Origin: Laspinema olomoucense D3b
Lineage (GTDB): Bacteria > Cyanobacteriota > Cyanobacteriia > Cyanobacteriales > Laspinemataceae
Direction: 5' to 3'
DNA length: 64,000 nucleotides
NCBI RefSeq assembly: GCF_025370785.1
Contig: NZ_JAMXFA010000021.1
Coordinates: 57,396-121,395 of the forward strand
Shown: positions 36,955 to 46,424 of the stretch, piece after piece
Layout: each line of letters opens with the position of its first letter
How positions within the stretch are numbered: position 1 is the first letter of the stretch
Made by a program: the position numbers and the translations under genes
Notes under the pieces: model-generated
Databases searched by the model: none
What the model saw: the letters and a program-made list of their open reading frames with translations, nothing else
Told to the model about the DNA's origin: nothing

Positions 36955-39591
36955 GTGGCAGTTGCAGTAGAGAAACTCCTCACCCCAGACATATTACAAC
37001 CCGCTCGTTATCTGGGTAATGAGTTGGGGGCGGTGCATAAACCTTGGGAAAGTGCCGCTGTGCGTTGGGTGCTCACCTATCCAGAAGTTTATGAGGTAGG
37101 AGCCTCCAATTTAGGGCATTTGATTCTATACAACATTTTGAATGCCCAACCGCGACAGCTTTGCGATCGCTCGTATTTACCGGGTGCGGACCTGGTTTTG
37201 AAACTGCGAAATACTCAGACTCCTTTATTTTCCGTGGAGTCGAAGCGATCGCTGCCGGAATTTGACATTCTCGGGTTCAGCCTCAGTTATGAACTCGGGG
37301 CCACCAATATCTTAGAAATGTTGGACTTGGGCGGCATTCCCCTAACCGCCCAAGAGCGTTCTAGTCCAGGTCCCTGGAACGTGGAAGCCGGAAGCTGGCC
37401 CCTCATATTCGCCGGGGGCCAAACCGCCACCTCTAACCCGGAACCATACGCCGCGTTCTTTGACTTTATCGCCCTCGGTGACGGGGAAGAACTTCTGCCG
37501 GAAATTGGGTTAGTGCTGGAAGAAGGCAAAGCTGCGGGATTGACTCGGGAAGAATTGCTGTTTGATTTAGCGCAAGTTCCCGGGGTGTACGTTCCCCAGT
37601 TTTACGATATGGCGGAGGATGGATCCGTGCATCCCAACCGTCCCGGAGTGCCGAAACGGGTATTGCGCCGAGTTGCCACCCCGATTCCTGCCTATTCCAT
37701 CGGGTTGGTCCCTTATGTGGAAACGGTACACGATCGCCTGACGATGGAAATTCGCCGGGGATGTACTCGGGGTTGTCGCTTCTGTCAACCCGGAATGCTC
37801 ACCCGTCCCGCCCGAGATGTGGATCCCGACCAAGTAATCGAGGCGATCGAAGCGGGAATGCGGGCTACCGGCTATAACGAATTTTCCCTATTGTCCCTGA
37901 GTTGTTCCGACTATCTGGCATTGCCTGCGGTGGGAATGGAAATCAAAAACCGACTCAAGGACCAAAATATTTCTCTCTCCCTGCCATCCCAGCGGGTCGA
38001 TCGCTTTGATGAAAATATTGCCAATATCCTCGGAGGCACCCGGACCAGTGGGCTGACTTTTGCCCCAGAAGCGGGAACGCAGCGGATGCGGGATATCATT
38101 AACAAAGGACTGACCAACGAAGAATTGTGGCGGGGCATTAAAACCGCTTACGAACAGGGCTGGAATAAAGTCAAACTTTATTTTATGATCGGCTTACCTG
38201 GAGAGACCGACGCGGATGTTCTCGGAATTGCCGAAACCGTCCATTGGCTCCAACAGGAGTGTCGTACCCTAGGAGGGAAGCGGTTAGAGGTCACCTTGAC
38301 GATTTCTAACTTTACGCCGAAACCCCATACTCCATTCCAATGGCATTCCGTCTCTACGGCTGAATTTATGCGGAAGCAGGACCTGCTGCGCCAGGAATTT
38401 CGCCGAATGCGAGGGGTGAAGGCCAATTTTACGGATGTGCGGATCTCGGCAATGGAAGATTTTGTGGGCCGAGGCGATCGCCGTTTAGCGCCGGTGGTGC
38501 GTCGCGCTTGGGAACTGGGTGCGGGGATGGATTCTTGGTGGGAAAGTTTGGACCGGGCTTTTGGAGCCTGGACCCAGGCGATCGCCGAATCCGATTTAAG
38601 CTGGAAATACCGCCAGGTCGAAAATGGCGAATGGAACGTCATGGACGGCACTAGCACCGACTTTGATGCTCGACTTGATGCCCCTTTGCCCTGGGATGTC
38701 CTAGATACCGGAATTGATAAAAACTGGTTGAAAGAAGATCTCAAGCTGGCACTGGCAGCGGCAACGGTTCCCGACTGTTCTTTTGAGGGTTGCTCCCATT
38801 GTGGGGTCTGTGGTGTTGACTTTGGTCACAATATCGTAGTTGCACCCCTACCGATTCCTCCCTTTGCTGGTCACTTTTCGCCTAACACCGATCGCGTCCA
38901 AAGATTGCGGTTGTGGATGGGTAAACTAGGTGACATGGCATTGGTCAGCCATCTGGATTTACTCCGATTATTTGATCGCGCCGTGCGCCGTGCGGATTTA
39001 CCAGTCTCCTTCACCGGGGGATATCATCCGGGACCTCGAATTTCACCGGCGAACGCCCTCACCCTGGGTTACACCTCGGAAAGCGAAATCGTAGATTTTG
39101 AACTGACTGAACTCATGGATCCCGAGGAATTCCGGGAAAGGTTGGCGGCTCAACTTCCGGCAGACCTGCCGATTTATCGGGTTGAGTCCGTGGCAGTGAA
39201 AGCGCCTTCCGCGAGCCAAATCCTGGACCGCGCCGAGTATATCCTGCGAGTGGGTTTAACCCCATTGTCAGATCCCGAGGTAGCTTTGCAACCGTCAGAC
39301 TGGCAGCAGTGGATCTCGGAAATTCTGGCGGCTGAGGAAATTGAGTGGGAACATACAACCAAAAGAGGGAAAGTCAAATGGGTGAATCTGCGCGATCGCC
39401 TATTGGAATTGGAACAAATTGAAGTGTCAAGGGATGCCTTGACTTGTACCCTCCGCGTTCTCGGAAGTTGCCGTCATGACGGGACCCTGTTACGTCCCAC
39501 CCATATCCTCTATATGTTTGAACGTATGGCAAAACGGGAGTTTGAGCTGTTGCACGCTCACCGAAAACAGTTGATTTTGGCTGAAATCTGA
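36955..39591 (+). CDS. TIGR03960-type radical SAM protein fused to DUF2344
   Basis: 878 residues from a GTG start. The N-terminal half (about 1-230) is a B12-binding-like region lacking a clear cobalamin His motif. The radical SAM core has IRRGCTRGCRFCQPG with iron-sulfur ligands Cys270, Cys274 and Cys277, followed by SLPSQRVDRFDENI and APEAGTQRMRDIINKG. A small Cys-rich patch (CSFEGCSHCGVCG, about 608-620) precedes the DUF2344 domain (from about 648, LRLWMGKLGDMALVSHLDLLR). This fusion is usual in cyanobacteria and often precedes an RNase E/G gene, as it does here. Substrate unknown; a role in tRNA or rRNA modification has been suspected for such contexts. Confidence 0.9.
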   Translation: MAVAVEKLLTPDILQPARYLGNELGAVHKPWESAAVRWVLTYPEVYEVGASNLGHLILYNILNAQPRQLCDRSYLPGADLVLKLRNTQTPLFSVESKRSLPEFDILGFSLSYELGATNILEMLDLGGIPLTAQERSSPGPWNVEAGSWPLIFAGGQTATSNPEPYAAFFDFIALGDGEELLPEIGLVLEEGKAAGLTREELLFDLAQVPGVYVPQFYDMAEDGSVHPNRPGVPKRVLRRVATPIPAYSIGLVPYVETVHDRLTMEIRRGCTRGCRFCQPGMLTRPARDVDPDQVIEAIEAGMRATGYNEFSLLSLSCSDYLALPAVGMEIKNRLKDQNISLSLPSQRVDRFDENIANILGGTRTSGLTFAPEAGTQRMRDIINKGLTNEELWRGIKTAYEQGWNKVKLYFMIGLPGETDADVLGIAETVHWLQQECRTLGGKRLEVTLTISNFTPKPHTPFQWHSVSTAEFMRKQDLLRQEFRRMRGVKANFTDVRISAMEDFVGRGDRRLAPVVRRAWELGAGMDSWWESLDRAFGAWTQAIAESDLSWKYRQVENGEWNVMDGTSTDFDARLDAPLPWDVLDTGIDKNWLKEDLKLALAAATVPDCSFEGCSHCGVCGVDFGHNIVVAPLPIPPFAGHFSPNTDRVQRLRLWMGKLGDMALVSHLDLLRLFDRAVRRADLPVSFTGGYHPGPRISPANALTLGYTSESEIVDFELTELMDPEEFRERLAAQLPADLPIYRVESVAVKAPSASQILDRAEYILRVGLTPLSDPEVALQPSDWQQWISEILAAEEIEWEHTTKRGKVKWVNLRDRLLELEQIEVSRDALTCTLRVLGSCRHDGTLLRPTHILYMFERMAKREFELLHAHRKQLILAEI

Positions 39592-40610
39592 AATTTATTT
39601 ACCGCTATGCGAGATTCTGCTAAAATATAACCCGATGGCCCAACCCATCCCTACCTGAAGCGACAGGAACTCAGCCTTTGAGAACGTTTAGGGTTTCCGG
39701 CCTTAAACTCGTCCAAATTGAGTCACATTGAGTCAGACCAGGGTAAAAAGTTGAAGGGCCTTTTGAAAAAGCCATCGTCATAGAGAGCATTCGATCAAGA
39801 CAAACAGCCAAGGGACCTTTAAAACGGGTCAAGTTTTGAGAAAGCAACAGAGACAGAGCCGGTCGCTGTTCTCCTGTGGGACCCTTATGTTGTGATACCC
39901 CTTTCTGGCTAAGTGCGAAGCCGTTCAGGGTAAATTTGTCAAGATTAATTTCCCACTTTCTGTTCTCTATACAGTCACTACAGTGTTAAAGGGGCAATCA
40001 TCACCTCGGTAGTTGTGGCTGGACCAAGCGTAGAGAGGCGAAATTTAGCAGTTCTACGAACGTAGCCGCACGAGATAGATGCCAAAGCACGAGATGCTGG
40101 TCATCATTCCCTGCCGCCAAAACTTTCAGAATTTAGATGTATTCTTTGCCAGTTCGCAAGAGGGATTGGATACCCACTCTTTCGCCAGAGGGAATCCAAA
40201 GTATTCTACGAATGTAGTCGGGATACCCTTTTCATCGTAGCTATTGATTCGATCGCTTCGGTCACGGGCTTTTCGGCAATAGCTCTAGCTTGGACCCAAC
40301 GAGGGATATCAAAGATTAATTTTCCGCCCTAGTGGGTCGGTTCAGTATTAGATAAACAGGACAAAAAACTGGGTTTAAGGCCCAAAGCAATTCGCTTTCG
40401 CCAGCATAAATTTTGTCAAGAACCCTTGTTGTCTTCCCTCTACTGTCCCGACACCCTAGAAAATCAAGTTTCGTTTTTTCTATAGCTACATAGGAAGCGG
40501 TCATCGGTCGTACTGGGCTTTTGATGCCACGAGCGAACCCAGTAAACGTAGAGACTCGACTTTAGGTCTGAAGTTGGTGATAGCTCATAGCCAAGTTTTG
40601 AGGAAATTGA
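39592..40610. other. 1.02-kb region upstream of rne, candidate long 5' leader
   Basis: No supported ORF. Two related small hairpins, CTACG-AA-CGTAG (near 40055) and CTAC-GAAT-GTAG (near 40208), and several AT-rich stretches occur before the rne ATG. RNase E genes in other bacteria have long autoregulated leaders (361 nt in E. coli), so part of this region is probably transcribed. The transcript start cannot be placed by eye. Confidence 0.5.
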
Positions 40611-42713
40611 ATGCCGAAGCAAATTATTATCGCAGAGCAGTATAGAATTGCTGCTGTTTTTTCTGAAGATCAGATTCAGGAACTCGTTGTCGCCACCGGA
40701 ACGCATCAAGTCAGTGATATCTATCTCGGAGTAGTGGAAAACGTCCTACCGGGGATAGATGCAGCCTTTGTGAACATCGGCGATCCGGACCGCAATGGAT
40801 TTATTCACGTTACTGACCTTGGACCTTTGCGCTTAAAACGCTCCTCCGGAGCCATCACGGAACTCTTGTCACCCCAACAAAAAGTTCTGGTCCAAGTCAT
40901 GAAAGAACCAACGGGGAATAAAGGACCCCGCCTGACCGGGAATATTACCCTTCCCGGTCGATATCTAGTCCTGATGCCGTTTGGTCGCGGGGTGAATCTC
41001 TCTCGCCGGATCCGCACGGAAGCGGAACGGAACAGACTCCGAGCCTTAGCTATTTTAATCAAGCCTGCCGGGATGGGACTGTTAGTCCGCACCGAAGCTG
41101 AAGGGGTCGGCGAAGAGGCGATTTTAGAAGATTTAGAGTTTCTCCAAAAACAGTGGGAGGATGTTCAACGGGAAGCGGCGACAATCCGTCCTCCGGCACT
41201 GTTGAATCGAGATGATGATTTTATTCAGCGCGTGCTTCGGGATATGTACAGCGCTGATGTGAATCGCATTGTGGTGGATGCTACCACTGGGGTGAAGCGC
41301 GTTAAGCAACAGTTGATGATTTGGAATGGGGGGAAAACGCCTCCGGGGGTGTTAATTGATGAACACCGCGAGCGCACTCCGATTTTGGAATATTTCCGGG
41401 TGAATGCGGCGATTCGCGAAGCGATGAAACCGAGGGTAGATTTACCGTCTGGGGGTTACATTATTATTGAGCCGACGGAAGCGCTGACGGTGATTGATGT
41501 TAACTCGGGTTCATTTACGCGATCGGCAACTTCCCGGGAAACTGTTTTGTGGACCAACTGTGAAGCAGCGACGGAAATCGCCCGTCAATTGCGGTTACGG
41601 AATATTGCCGGGGTGATTATTGTCGATTTTATTGATATGGACTCCCGTCGCGACCAATTGCAGGTTCTGGAGCATTTCAATAAGGCCCTGAAAGCGGATA
41701 AAAATAGACCGCAAATTGCTCAACTCTCTGAGTTAGGGTTGGTTGAGCTGACGCGCAAGCGCCAAGGTCAGAATGTGTATGAGTTGTTTAGTCGCTCTTG
41801 TCCGACTTGTGGGGGGTCAGGACATCATGTGCATCTGCCAGGAGAAGGGGAAAGTCCGATTGAACCGATGCAGCCGATTCTCCCAGATATAAGCGATCGC
41901 CTGGTGGTCCCTTCCCCGGTTAAGGAAACTCGCGTCCCGGAACCGACGGTCCGCGATATCCCAGATTACGAGCCAGCGACGGAAGTATCGGAGTTGGATC
42001 TACTCAATCATCCCAGCTATCAAGAATTGGGTCCAGGAGGCCCACGCCGTCGTCGTCGTCGTCGCTTAGATGCGGGTGAAGGTGAAGGAACGGAGGAAAC
42101 AACGGTAAAACCTGCGGCGGTTCGCAGTATCTCGCCGATTTTACCGGCGAGTCGGGAACCGAAACCGGAATGGACGGAACCCGAACCTTATGTGCCCGCT
42201 CCCACTTATGCGCTGACGAATGAGCGAGATGTGCGATCGCCTAAAGAGGATCGTCCCGAGCGATCGGAACGGGGTCGCCGTTTCCGCGATTATGAGAAGG
42301 TGAATGAACCGGCAGAGGTGATTCACGTCGAAATGACACCGGAAGAGCAAGATGTTTATGCGCTGATGGGGATTTCTCCGTTGATCCTCCGGGAAGAAGA
42401 GGTGAAACTTTCCAAATCAGCCGTCATCTCGGTGACGGAACCAGGAGAGTCGGTTTCTTCGGTTTCTTCGTTCTCCGAACCGAGTTTTAAAGATGAAGAA
42501 CCGATTGCAGAGGCGGATGTAGAGGAAGAATTTCCCGAGAAGGATTCTCCCGAGGAGGACTCTCCCGAGGAGAATTTTGCTCCGGTTCATCAGCCAGATG
42601 CTGATGATGATGAGGACATCTCCGCATCATCCTATGAGGAAGACAATGAGGATAATTCGGCTGGGTCCCCCCCTCGTCGTCGCCGTCGTCGTTCTTCTGC
42701 CGCAGAAGGTTAG
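40611..42713 (+). CDS. rne: Ribonuclease E/G, cyanobacterial type
   Basis: 700 residues. An S1 RNA-binding domain (about 36-125), the RNase H-like and 5'-sensor regions, and the DNase I-like catalytic subdomain. The metal-binding aspartates are Asp296 (VIDVNSGSF) and Asp339 (VDFIDM). The zinc-link cysteines are 397 and 400 (CPTC). All four are offset by 7 from E. coli D303, D346, C404 and C407. The C-terminal 280 residues are acidic and disordered, with two Arg-rich patches. The last (RRRRRRSSA) is the nonapeptide reported to bind PNPase in cyanobacteria. It initiates mRNA decay and rRNA processing at AU-rich sites. The radical SAM fusion gene lies upstream and rnhB downstream. Confidence 0.97.
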   Translation: MPKQIIIAEQYRIAAVFSEDQIQELVVATGTHQVSDIYLGVVENVLPGIDAAFVNIGDPDRNGFIHVTDLGPLRLKRSSGAITELLSPQQKVLVQVMKEPTGNKGPRLTGNITLPGRYLVLMPFGRGVNLSRRIRTEAERNRLRALAILIKPAGMGLLVRTEAEGVGEEAILEDLEFLQKQWEDVQREAATIRPPALLNRDDDFIQRVLRDMYSADVNRIVVDATTGVKRVKQQLMIWNGGKTPPGVLIDEHRERTPILEYFRVNAAIREAMKPRVDLPSGGYIIIEPTEALTVIDVNSGSFTRSATSRETVLWTNCEAATEIARQLRLRNIAGVIIVDFIDMDSRRDQLQVLEHFNKALKADKNRPQIAQLSELGLVELTRKRQGQNVYELFSRSCPTCGGSGHHVHLPGEGESPIEPMQPILPDISDRLVVPSPVKETRVPEPTVRDIPDYEPATEVSELDLLNHPSYQELGPGGPRRRRRRRLDAGEGEGTEETTVKPAAVRSISPILPASREPKPEWTEPEPYVPAPTYALTNERDVRSPKEDRPERSERGRRFRDYEKVNEPAEVIHVEMTPEEQDVYALMGISPLILREEEVKLSKSAVISVTEPGESVSSVSSFSEPSFKDEEPIAEADVEEEFPEKDSPEEDSPEENFAPVHQPDADDDEDISASSYEEDNEDNSAGSPPRRRRRRSSAAEG

Positions 42714-42793
42714 TTCGGTTTGATTTAATATTGTCCTTGGGGAGTTATTTTACTGCTCCAAGGACAATCTTTTTGTTTATATCCAGGCTTTAG

Positions 42794-42888
42794 CCCGCAC
42801 CCTGAAGGGTGGGGCTATAGGAACAAAGCCCGCCTGCGCGGGCTACTCTATAAAAATGATTTTTGATACCGGGATTTGGTATTAATAT
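42794..42888. repeat. 95-bp repeat, copy 1
   Basis: It starts with the dispersed palindrome (CACCC-TGAA-GGGTG, then GCCCGCC-TGC-GCGGGC) and continues into an AT-rich tail with ATAAAAATGATTTTT and GATACCGGGATTTGGTATT. Copy 2 begins 119 bases further on. Because the shared block extends past the palindromic core, the two arose by local duplication. Confidence 0.85.
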
Positions 42889-42912
42889 AGAATCCGGTTT
42901 TCAAAATAAAAA

Positions 42913-43007
42913 CCCGCACCCTGAAGGGTGGGGCTTTTGCGTACAAAGCCCGCCTGCGCGGGCTACTCTATAAAAATGATTTTTGGTACCGGGATTTGGT
43001 ATTAATA
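42913..43007. repeat. 95-bp repeat, copy 2, abutting rnhB
   Basis: Nearly identical to copy 1 (small differences around CTATAGG versus CTTTTGCG and GATACC versus GGTACC). It ends about 20 bases before the first possible rnhB start codon, so the element probably supplies the rnhB leader and may affect its translation. Confidence 0.85.
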
Positions 43008-43028
43008 AATTTTTTTAAACCTGAATAA

Positions 43029-43706
43029 TTGTTTACCCCCAACAAAATTGTGCCGTTAAATGTGCCGCAACAACTTAGTCTTTGGGATGTCTCAGATAAC
43101 AGTAAAAATCCCAATAAAACGCCCCAAAATGACAGAATTGCTGGGGTGGATGAAGTGGGACGGGGTTGTTTGTTTGGTCCGGTGGTAGCAGGGGCGGTTA
43201 TTTTGTCCGATGAGGCGGCTATACTGTTGAAGGCAGCGGGGGTAACGGATAGTAAGAAGCTGTCCCATAGCCAACGCTGTCGATTAGCAAAACTGATCCG
43301 GGAGGAGGCGATCGCCTGTGCAATTGGCATGGCATCAGTCCAAGAAATCGATCGCCTGAATATTTTACAAGCCTCTTTATTAGCGATGAAACGGTCCGTT
43401 AATAAACTGCAAGTTAAACCGGAGTTTTGTTTAATTGACGGCAATCAGCGCATTCCTAATTTAGGAATTCCCCAACAAACGATGATTAAAGGAGATAGCA
43501 ATTCTTTAGTGATTGCTGCTGCCAGTATTCTGGCAAAAGTCTGGCGCGATGATTTAATTGTGCGCTTGGCGAAGAAATATCCGGAGTATGATTTGACAAG
43601 TAATAAAGGATATGGTACGGCGAAACATACTCAGGCATTGCAACAGTATGGGGTCTCGCGACAACATAGGCGATCGTTTGCCCCTTGTCGGATAGGGGGA
43701 GTTTGA
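43029..43706 (+). CDS. rnhB: Ribonuclease HII
   Basis: 225 residues from a TTG at 43029. GTG codons at 43050 and 43062 are equally plausible starts; there is no ATG. The type 2 RNase H core is complete: IAGVDEVGRGCLFGPVVAGAV (Asp-Glu metal ligands), VTDSKKLSHSQR, FCLIDGNQ (Asp), and GDSNSLVIAAASILAKVWRD with DLTSNKGYG. It removes RNA from RNA-DNA hybrids, including misincorporated ribonucleotides. It follows rne by 315 bases filled with repeats. Its stop lies 11 bases from the convergent NACHT gene, with no terminator between them. Confidence 0.93.
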   Translation: MFTPNKIVPLNVPQQLSLWDVSDNSKNPNKTPQNDRIAGVDEVGRGCLFGPVVAGAVILSDEAAILLKAAGVTDSKKLSHSQRCRLAKLIREEAIACAIGMASVQEIDRLNILQASLLAMKRSVNKLQVKPEFCLIDGNQRIPNLGIPQQTMIKGDSNSLVIAAASILAKVWRDDLIVRLAKKYPEYDLTSNKGYGTAKHTQALQQYGVSRQHRRSFAPCRIGGV

Positions 43707-43717
43707 AGGGTTCGGTT

Positions 43718-45976
43718 TTATGGGGATTGGCGTTTTTGTTTTTCTATTTTGCGTTTTTCTATTTCTGCGATCGGTAACAGCAAAGTCTCCTCAATCTCCT
43801 CCCGCACGTCCCTGGAAACATAGCAATCACTGTTGAGGCAGTCTAAGACCAACTGATTAGCATTACAATACCACTTCCATAATTGTGCTTCTTCAGGGCA
43901 AAGGATATATTCACTTAAACTTATAAATTGAATGATTTCTAGCATACTATTTATTTCCCTTTCGTTTGACCAAGATTGCCATGAACTTAAAAAGTACCCT
44001 CCCTTTATCCAATCCAGCAAATCGTCTGAAGGGTCAAGGTTTTCCGAATCAATTAAGTGTTTAATAAAATCAACAAATATATTTTCAGTTAAAATTTGCG
44101 AAGATTTTAATAAAACCATATTTTCATCTAAACTGATTATTAAAAATTTATTATTCAGGTTACTGATGTAAACGTCAATATAAAAAATACTATCATCACA
44201 ATACTGATAAAAGTGTTGAATTAATCGCAATCTATCGCAACAATCAAATTGATAGCCTAAAATAGAGTGATTATTTACCCAATATAGAATCTGTTGTAAG
44301 CCTTTGTAACCGTGAATTAGATGACCAGTCTCATGTTTCATTAAAAGCAACAACTTATCTGCCAGAGACGACATACCTGCTGCTAAAAGAAAGACTTCAC
44401 GCCACTTTCTATCAGTGAGGTGACTGACTAACTTTTGCAATGCTTCCTCTGAGGATTGTTGATTAATAATAATTTCTCGGGCCGTGAAATATTCATGAAA
44501 AGTGAGATGAGAAAATGAATAAATTGCTTTAGCCCGTTCGATTAGTAACCCGTGTTGGGCTTCAATTGAGCGCAATACTGCCTCACTGTCTAGTTGTAGG
44601 GCTTCTTCGTCTGTATTGGCATTCGGTAAATTGCGAATGTAATCTGTGATGTAGCGTTCTGCTTCTTTTTGCTTAAAGAAATAGTCTCCAGCTTCAAAGG
44701 TGGTTAAAGCAATTTTGCTGAGTAAATCTTCCTTGCGCTGGGGTGATAGCTTTTTATAAACCTGGTCTCGATAAATTCCCCGTTTAGCATCCCATTTTTT
44801 CAAAAGCACATCCAGACCTTCTTTATAAAGTTCGGAGCGATTCGCTGGAAAATCTCCTGTTTCTTCAAAGGTCAAACAGAGCAGGGTTAGCAGCAGGGGA
44901 CTGGTGGCAAGCTCTTGAATTCTCGGGTTATTTTCAATCTGATTAATAAAGGTTTCAGGTTTGACCGCTTTATTTTTAAACCACTTGTTCGCAAAATTAG
45001 AAATTTGGGTGGTGTCAAAATCGGCAATTTCAACTTCGGTAAATTTTTCAAAAGTATATTCTAAGGCTGCAATTCTACAGGTCAGTACAAAATGATTATC
45101 CCGAAAATCAGTAGAAAAATCGCGAATTTGGTTTAAAACCCGGTGACTATCTTCTTCCCGAACTTCGTCCAATCCATCTAGTAATACTAACGCCTGACGT
45201 TGGTGGATAATTTCGGACAAGGATACGCAATTATGAGATTGAGCGATATATTCTAACAAACTGGGGTGGTTAGCAGCTTCGGCAAAGTCTTTAAGGGTGA
45301 TAAAAATTGGGATGCGATTCCCGAGAAATTTGCGATTCAGGCATTGAATTGCTAAATGTTTCAAAAATGTGGTTTTCCCGGCTCCTGGTTTACCCAAGAT
45401 TATAAGTTTAGAATATTTTGCGATCGCCTCTAATCCAGGCACTCGTTCTTCTATAATTTTCCCCAGTGCAAAACGTTCAAAATCCTCAGAATTACAGTGT
45501 TGCAATAAATCCGGAATTCCTTTACGTCTGCGCCCGGTAATGCTTTCCAGAATATTGACGTGGGTGTAGATATCATCTAACCCGATCGGGTGGTTCATAT
45601 CCAAGACTCGCATGGTGCCGCATTCGCTTTGAATATAGGCGCGGACCATTTCCCGTGCCTGTTGCACCAGGAACTCGATATTGATCGCAGGGTGAGAAGG
45701 CTCGGGAATTGTAGAAGCAGGAGATTTCTGATACTTCTTAATCAAAAAATCGTGTAATTGTCGGACTTTCCCTGGCCCCTGACTACTGAAGCCAAACTTT
45801 CTATAGACTCCTGTCATGCGAGTGCGGAAAGTAGTAGCCTGGATAGCGAGAGTCTCTGCAATTTCCTGTTCGTTCTTATTGCTACTAAAGCATTCTACAA
45901 ACGCCTCTTGCTCTTTCGGAGCCAAGTTATATTCCTGTGCCAGTTGAGTCAGAAAGTCACGCGGTAGAGGTTGCAT
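43718..45976 (-). CDS. NACHT-domain STAND ATPase with N-terminal HTH
   Basis: 752 residues from the ATG at 45976 (a TTG five codons earlier is possible). The N-terminal HTH-like domain (about 5-80, EQEIAETLAIQATTFRTRMT) resembles that of cyanobacterial signalling ATPases. The NACHT core has Walker A GKPGAGKTTF (about 195), Walker B ALVLLDGLDE, LTCRIA and the winged-helix SPLLLTLLCLTF. SHLTFHEYFTAREI is typical of NACHT arms. The C-terminal LDCLNSDCYVSRDVREEIEE block matches the helical NCH2-type end. Some bacterial NACHT proteins protect against phage; others are regulators. No toxin effector domain is visible. Divergent from the small ORF at 46137. Confidence 0.88.
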   Translation of the reverse strand: MQPLPRDFLTQLAQEYNLAPKEQEAFVECFSSNKNEQEIAETLAIQATTFRTRMTGVYRKFGFSSQGPGKVRQLHDFLIKKYQKSPASTIPEPSHPAINIEFLVQQAREMVRAYIQSECGTMRVLDMNHPIGLDDIYTHVNILESITGRRRKGIPDLLQHCNSEDFERFALGKIIEERVPGLEAIAKYSKLIILGKPGAGKTTFLKHLAIQCLNRKFLGNRIPIFITLKDFAEAANHPSLLEYIAQSHNCVSLSEIIHQRQALVLLDGLDEVREEDSHRVLNQIRDFSTDFRDNHFVLTCRIAALEYTFEKFTEVEIADFDTTQISNFANKWFKNKAVKPETFINQIENNPRIQELATSPLLLTLLCLTFEETGDFPANRSELYKEGLDVLLKKWDAKRGIYRDQVYKKLSPQRKEDLLSKIALTTFEAGDYFFKQKEAERYITDYIRNLPNANTDEEALQLDSEAVLRSIEAQHGLLIERAKAIYSFSHLTFHEYFTAREIIINQQSSEEALQKLVSHLTDRKWREVFLLAAGMSSLADKLLLLMKHETGHLIHGYKGLQQILYWVNNHSILGYQFDCCDRLRLIQHFYQYCDDSIFYIDVYISNLNNKFLIISLDENMVLLKSSQILTENIFVDFIKHLIDSENLDPSDDLLDWIKGGYFLSSWQSWSNEREINSMLEIIQFISLSEYILCPEEAQLWKWYCNANQLVLDCLNSDCYVSRDVREEIEETLLLPIAEIEKRKIEKQKRQSP

Positions 45977-46040
45977 GGGCAAATGTCTCAATCACTTTAA
46001 AACCAGTCTAGCAAAGACTTTTGGCGAAAGTCTACCTTGA

Positions 46041-46091
46041 TGTCAGGCAATGTCAGGGTATGTCAGCCTAAGTTTGAGAGATAACTCTCAA
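46041..46091. promoter_or_regulatory. Candidate operator: three 10-bp direct repeats plus an inverted repeat
   Basis: TGTCAGGCAA, TGTCAGGGTA and TGTCAGCCTA stand in exact 10-base register at 46041, 46051 and 46061. A perfect inverted repeat TTGAGAG-ATAA-CTCTCAA follows at 46074-46091. The block lies in the 160-base divergent region between the NACHT gene and the small ORF at 46137. The one-turn spacing suggests cooperative protein binding on one face of the DNA. Confidence 0.6.
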
Positions 46092-46136
46092 GTTGAGTTG
46101 CGACAGTGGAGATGTCCAATAAATTAGGAAATCGCA

Positions 46137-46346
46137 ATGCACCTCAACTTAATCAACTTGGCCCTGTCTGTCGTTGCCCAGAAGTCTGCCGAGATAGTCT
46201 TGGAATTACTGCTTAAGAAGTTTTGGCAGAGGGTGCTTGCAGATGAGAATCTAAAGCGGCTGTCCACTGCTATCAAACTTAAGATTCTGGTGCTTTATCT
46301 CGACTGGCTGCTGCACAAGTCGGAACCTGGAGAATGGGAGGAGTAA
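46137..46346 (+). CDS. Small helical protein divergent from the NACHT gene
   Basis: 69 residues from the ATG at 46137, with TAGGAA about nine bases upstream. Almost entirely predicted amphipathic helix (LALSVVAQKSAEIVLELLLK, then LKRLSTAIKLKILVLYLDWL) with an acidic tail. Ends just before a strong terminator. No recognised family. Its own ribosome site, its terminator and its shared control region with the NACHT gene support it as a real gene and a possible partner or regulator. Confidence 0.55.
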   Translation: MHLNLINLALSVVAQKSAEIVLELLLKKFWQRVLADENLKRLSTAIKLKILVLYLDWLLHKSEPGEWEE

Positions 46347-46360
46347 ATTTGGCTACTCCA

Positions 46361-46414
46361 TAGATAAAACCCGCGTAGAGATTTCGATGAACTCAGATGC
46401 GCGGGTTTTATCTA
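46361..46414. terminator. Bidirectional terminator between the small ORF and purM
   Basis: A perfect 15-bp inverted repeat, TAGATAAAACCCGCG / CGCGGGTTTTATCTA, with a 24-base loop. The GC core is followed by TTTTAT on both strands. It lies between the convergent small ORF (plus) and purM (minus), 14 bases after the former's stop. Confidence 0.85.
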
Positions 46415-46424
46415 GCCTTGAAGC

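Noticed and set aside
38178..38744. 188-residue minus-strand ORF
   Set aside because: Fully antisense to the radical SAM gene, whose protein motifs are unambiguous.
42968..43444. 158-residue minus-strand ORF over rnhB
   Set aside because: Antisense to the RNase HII catalytic core and passes through the 95-bp repeat.
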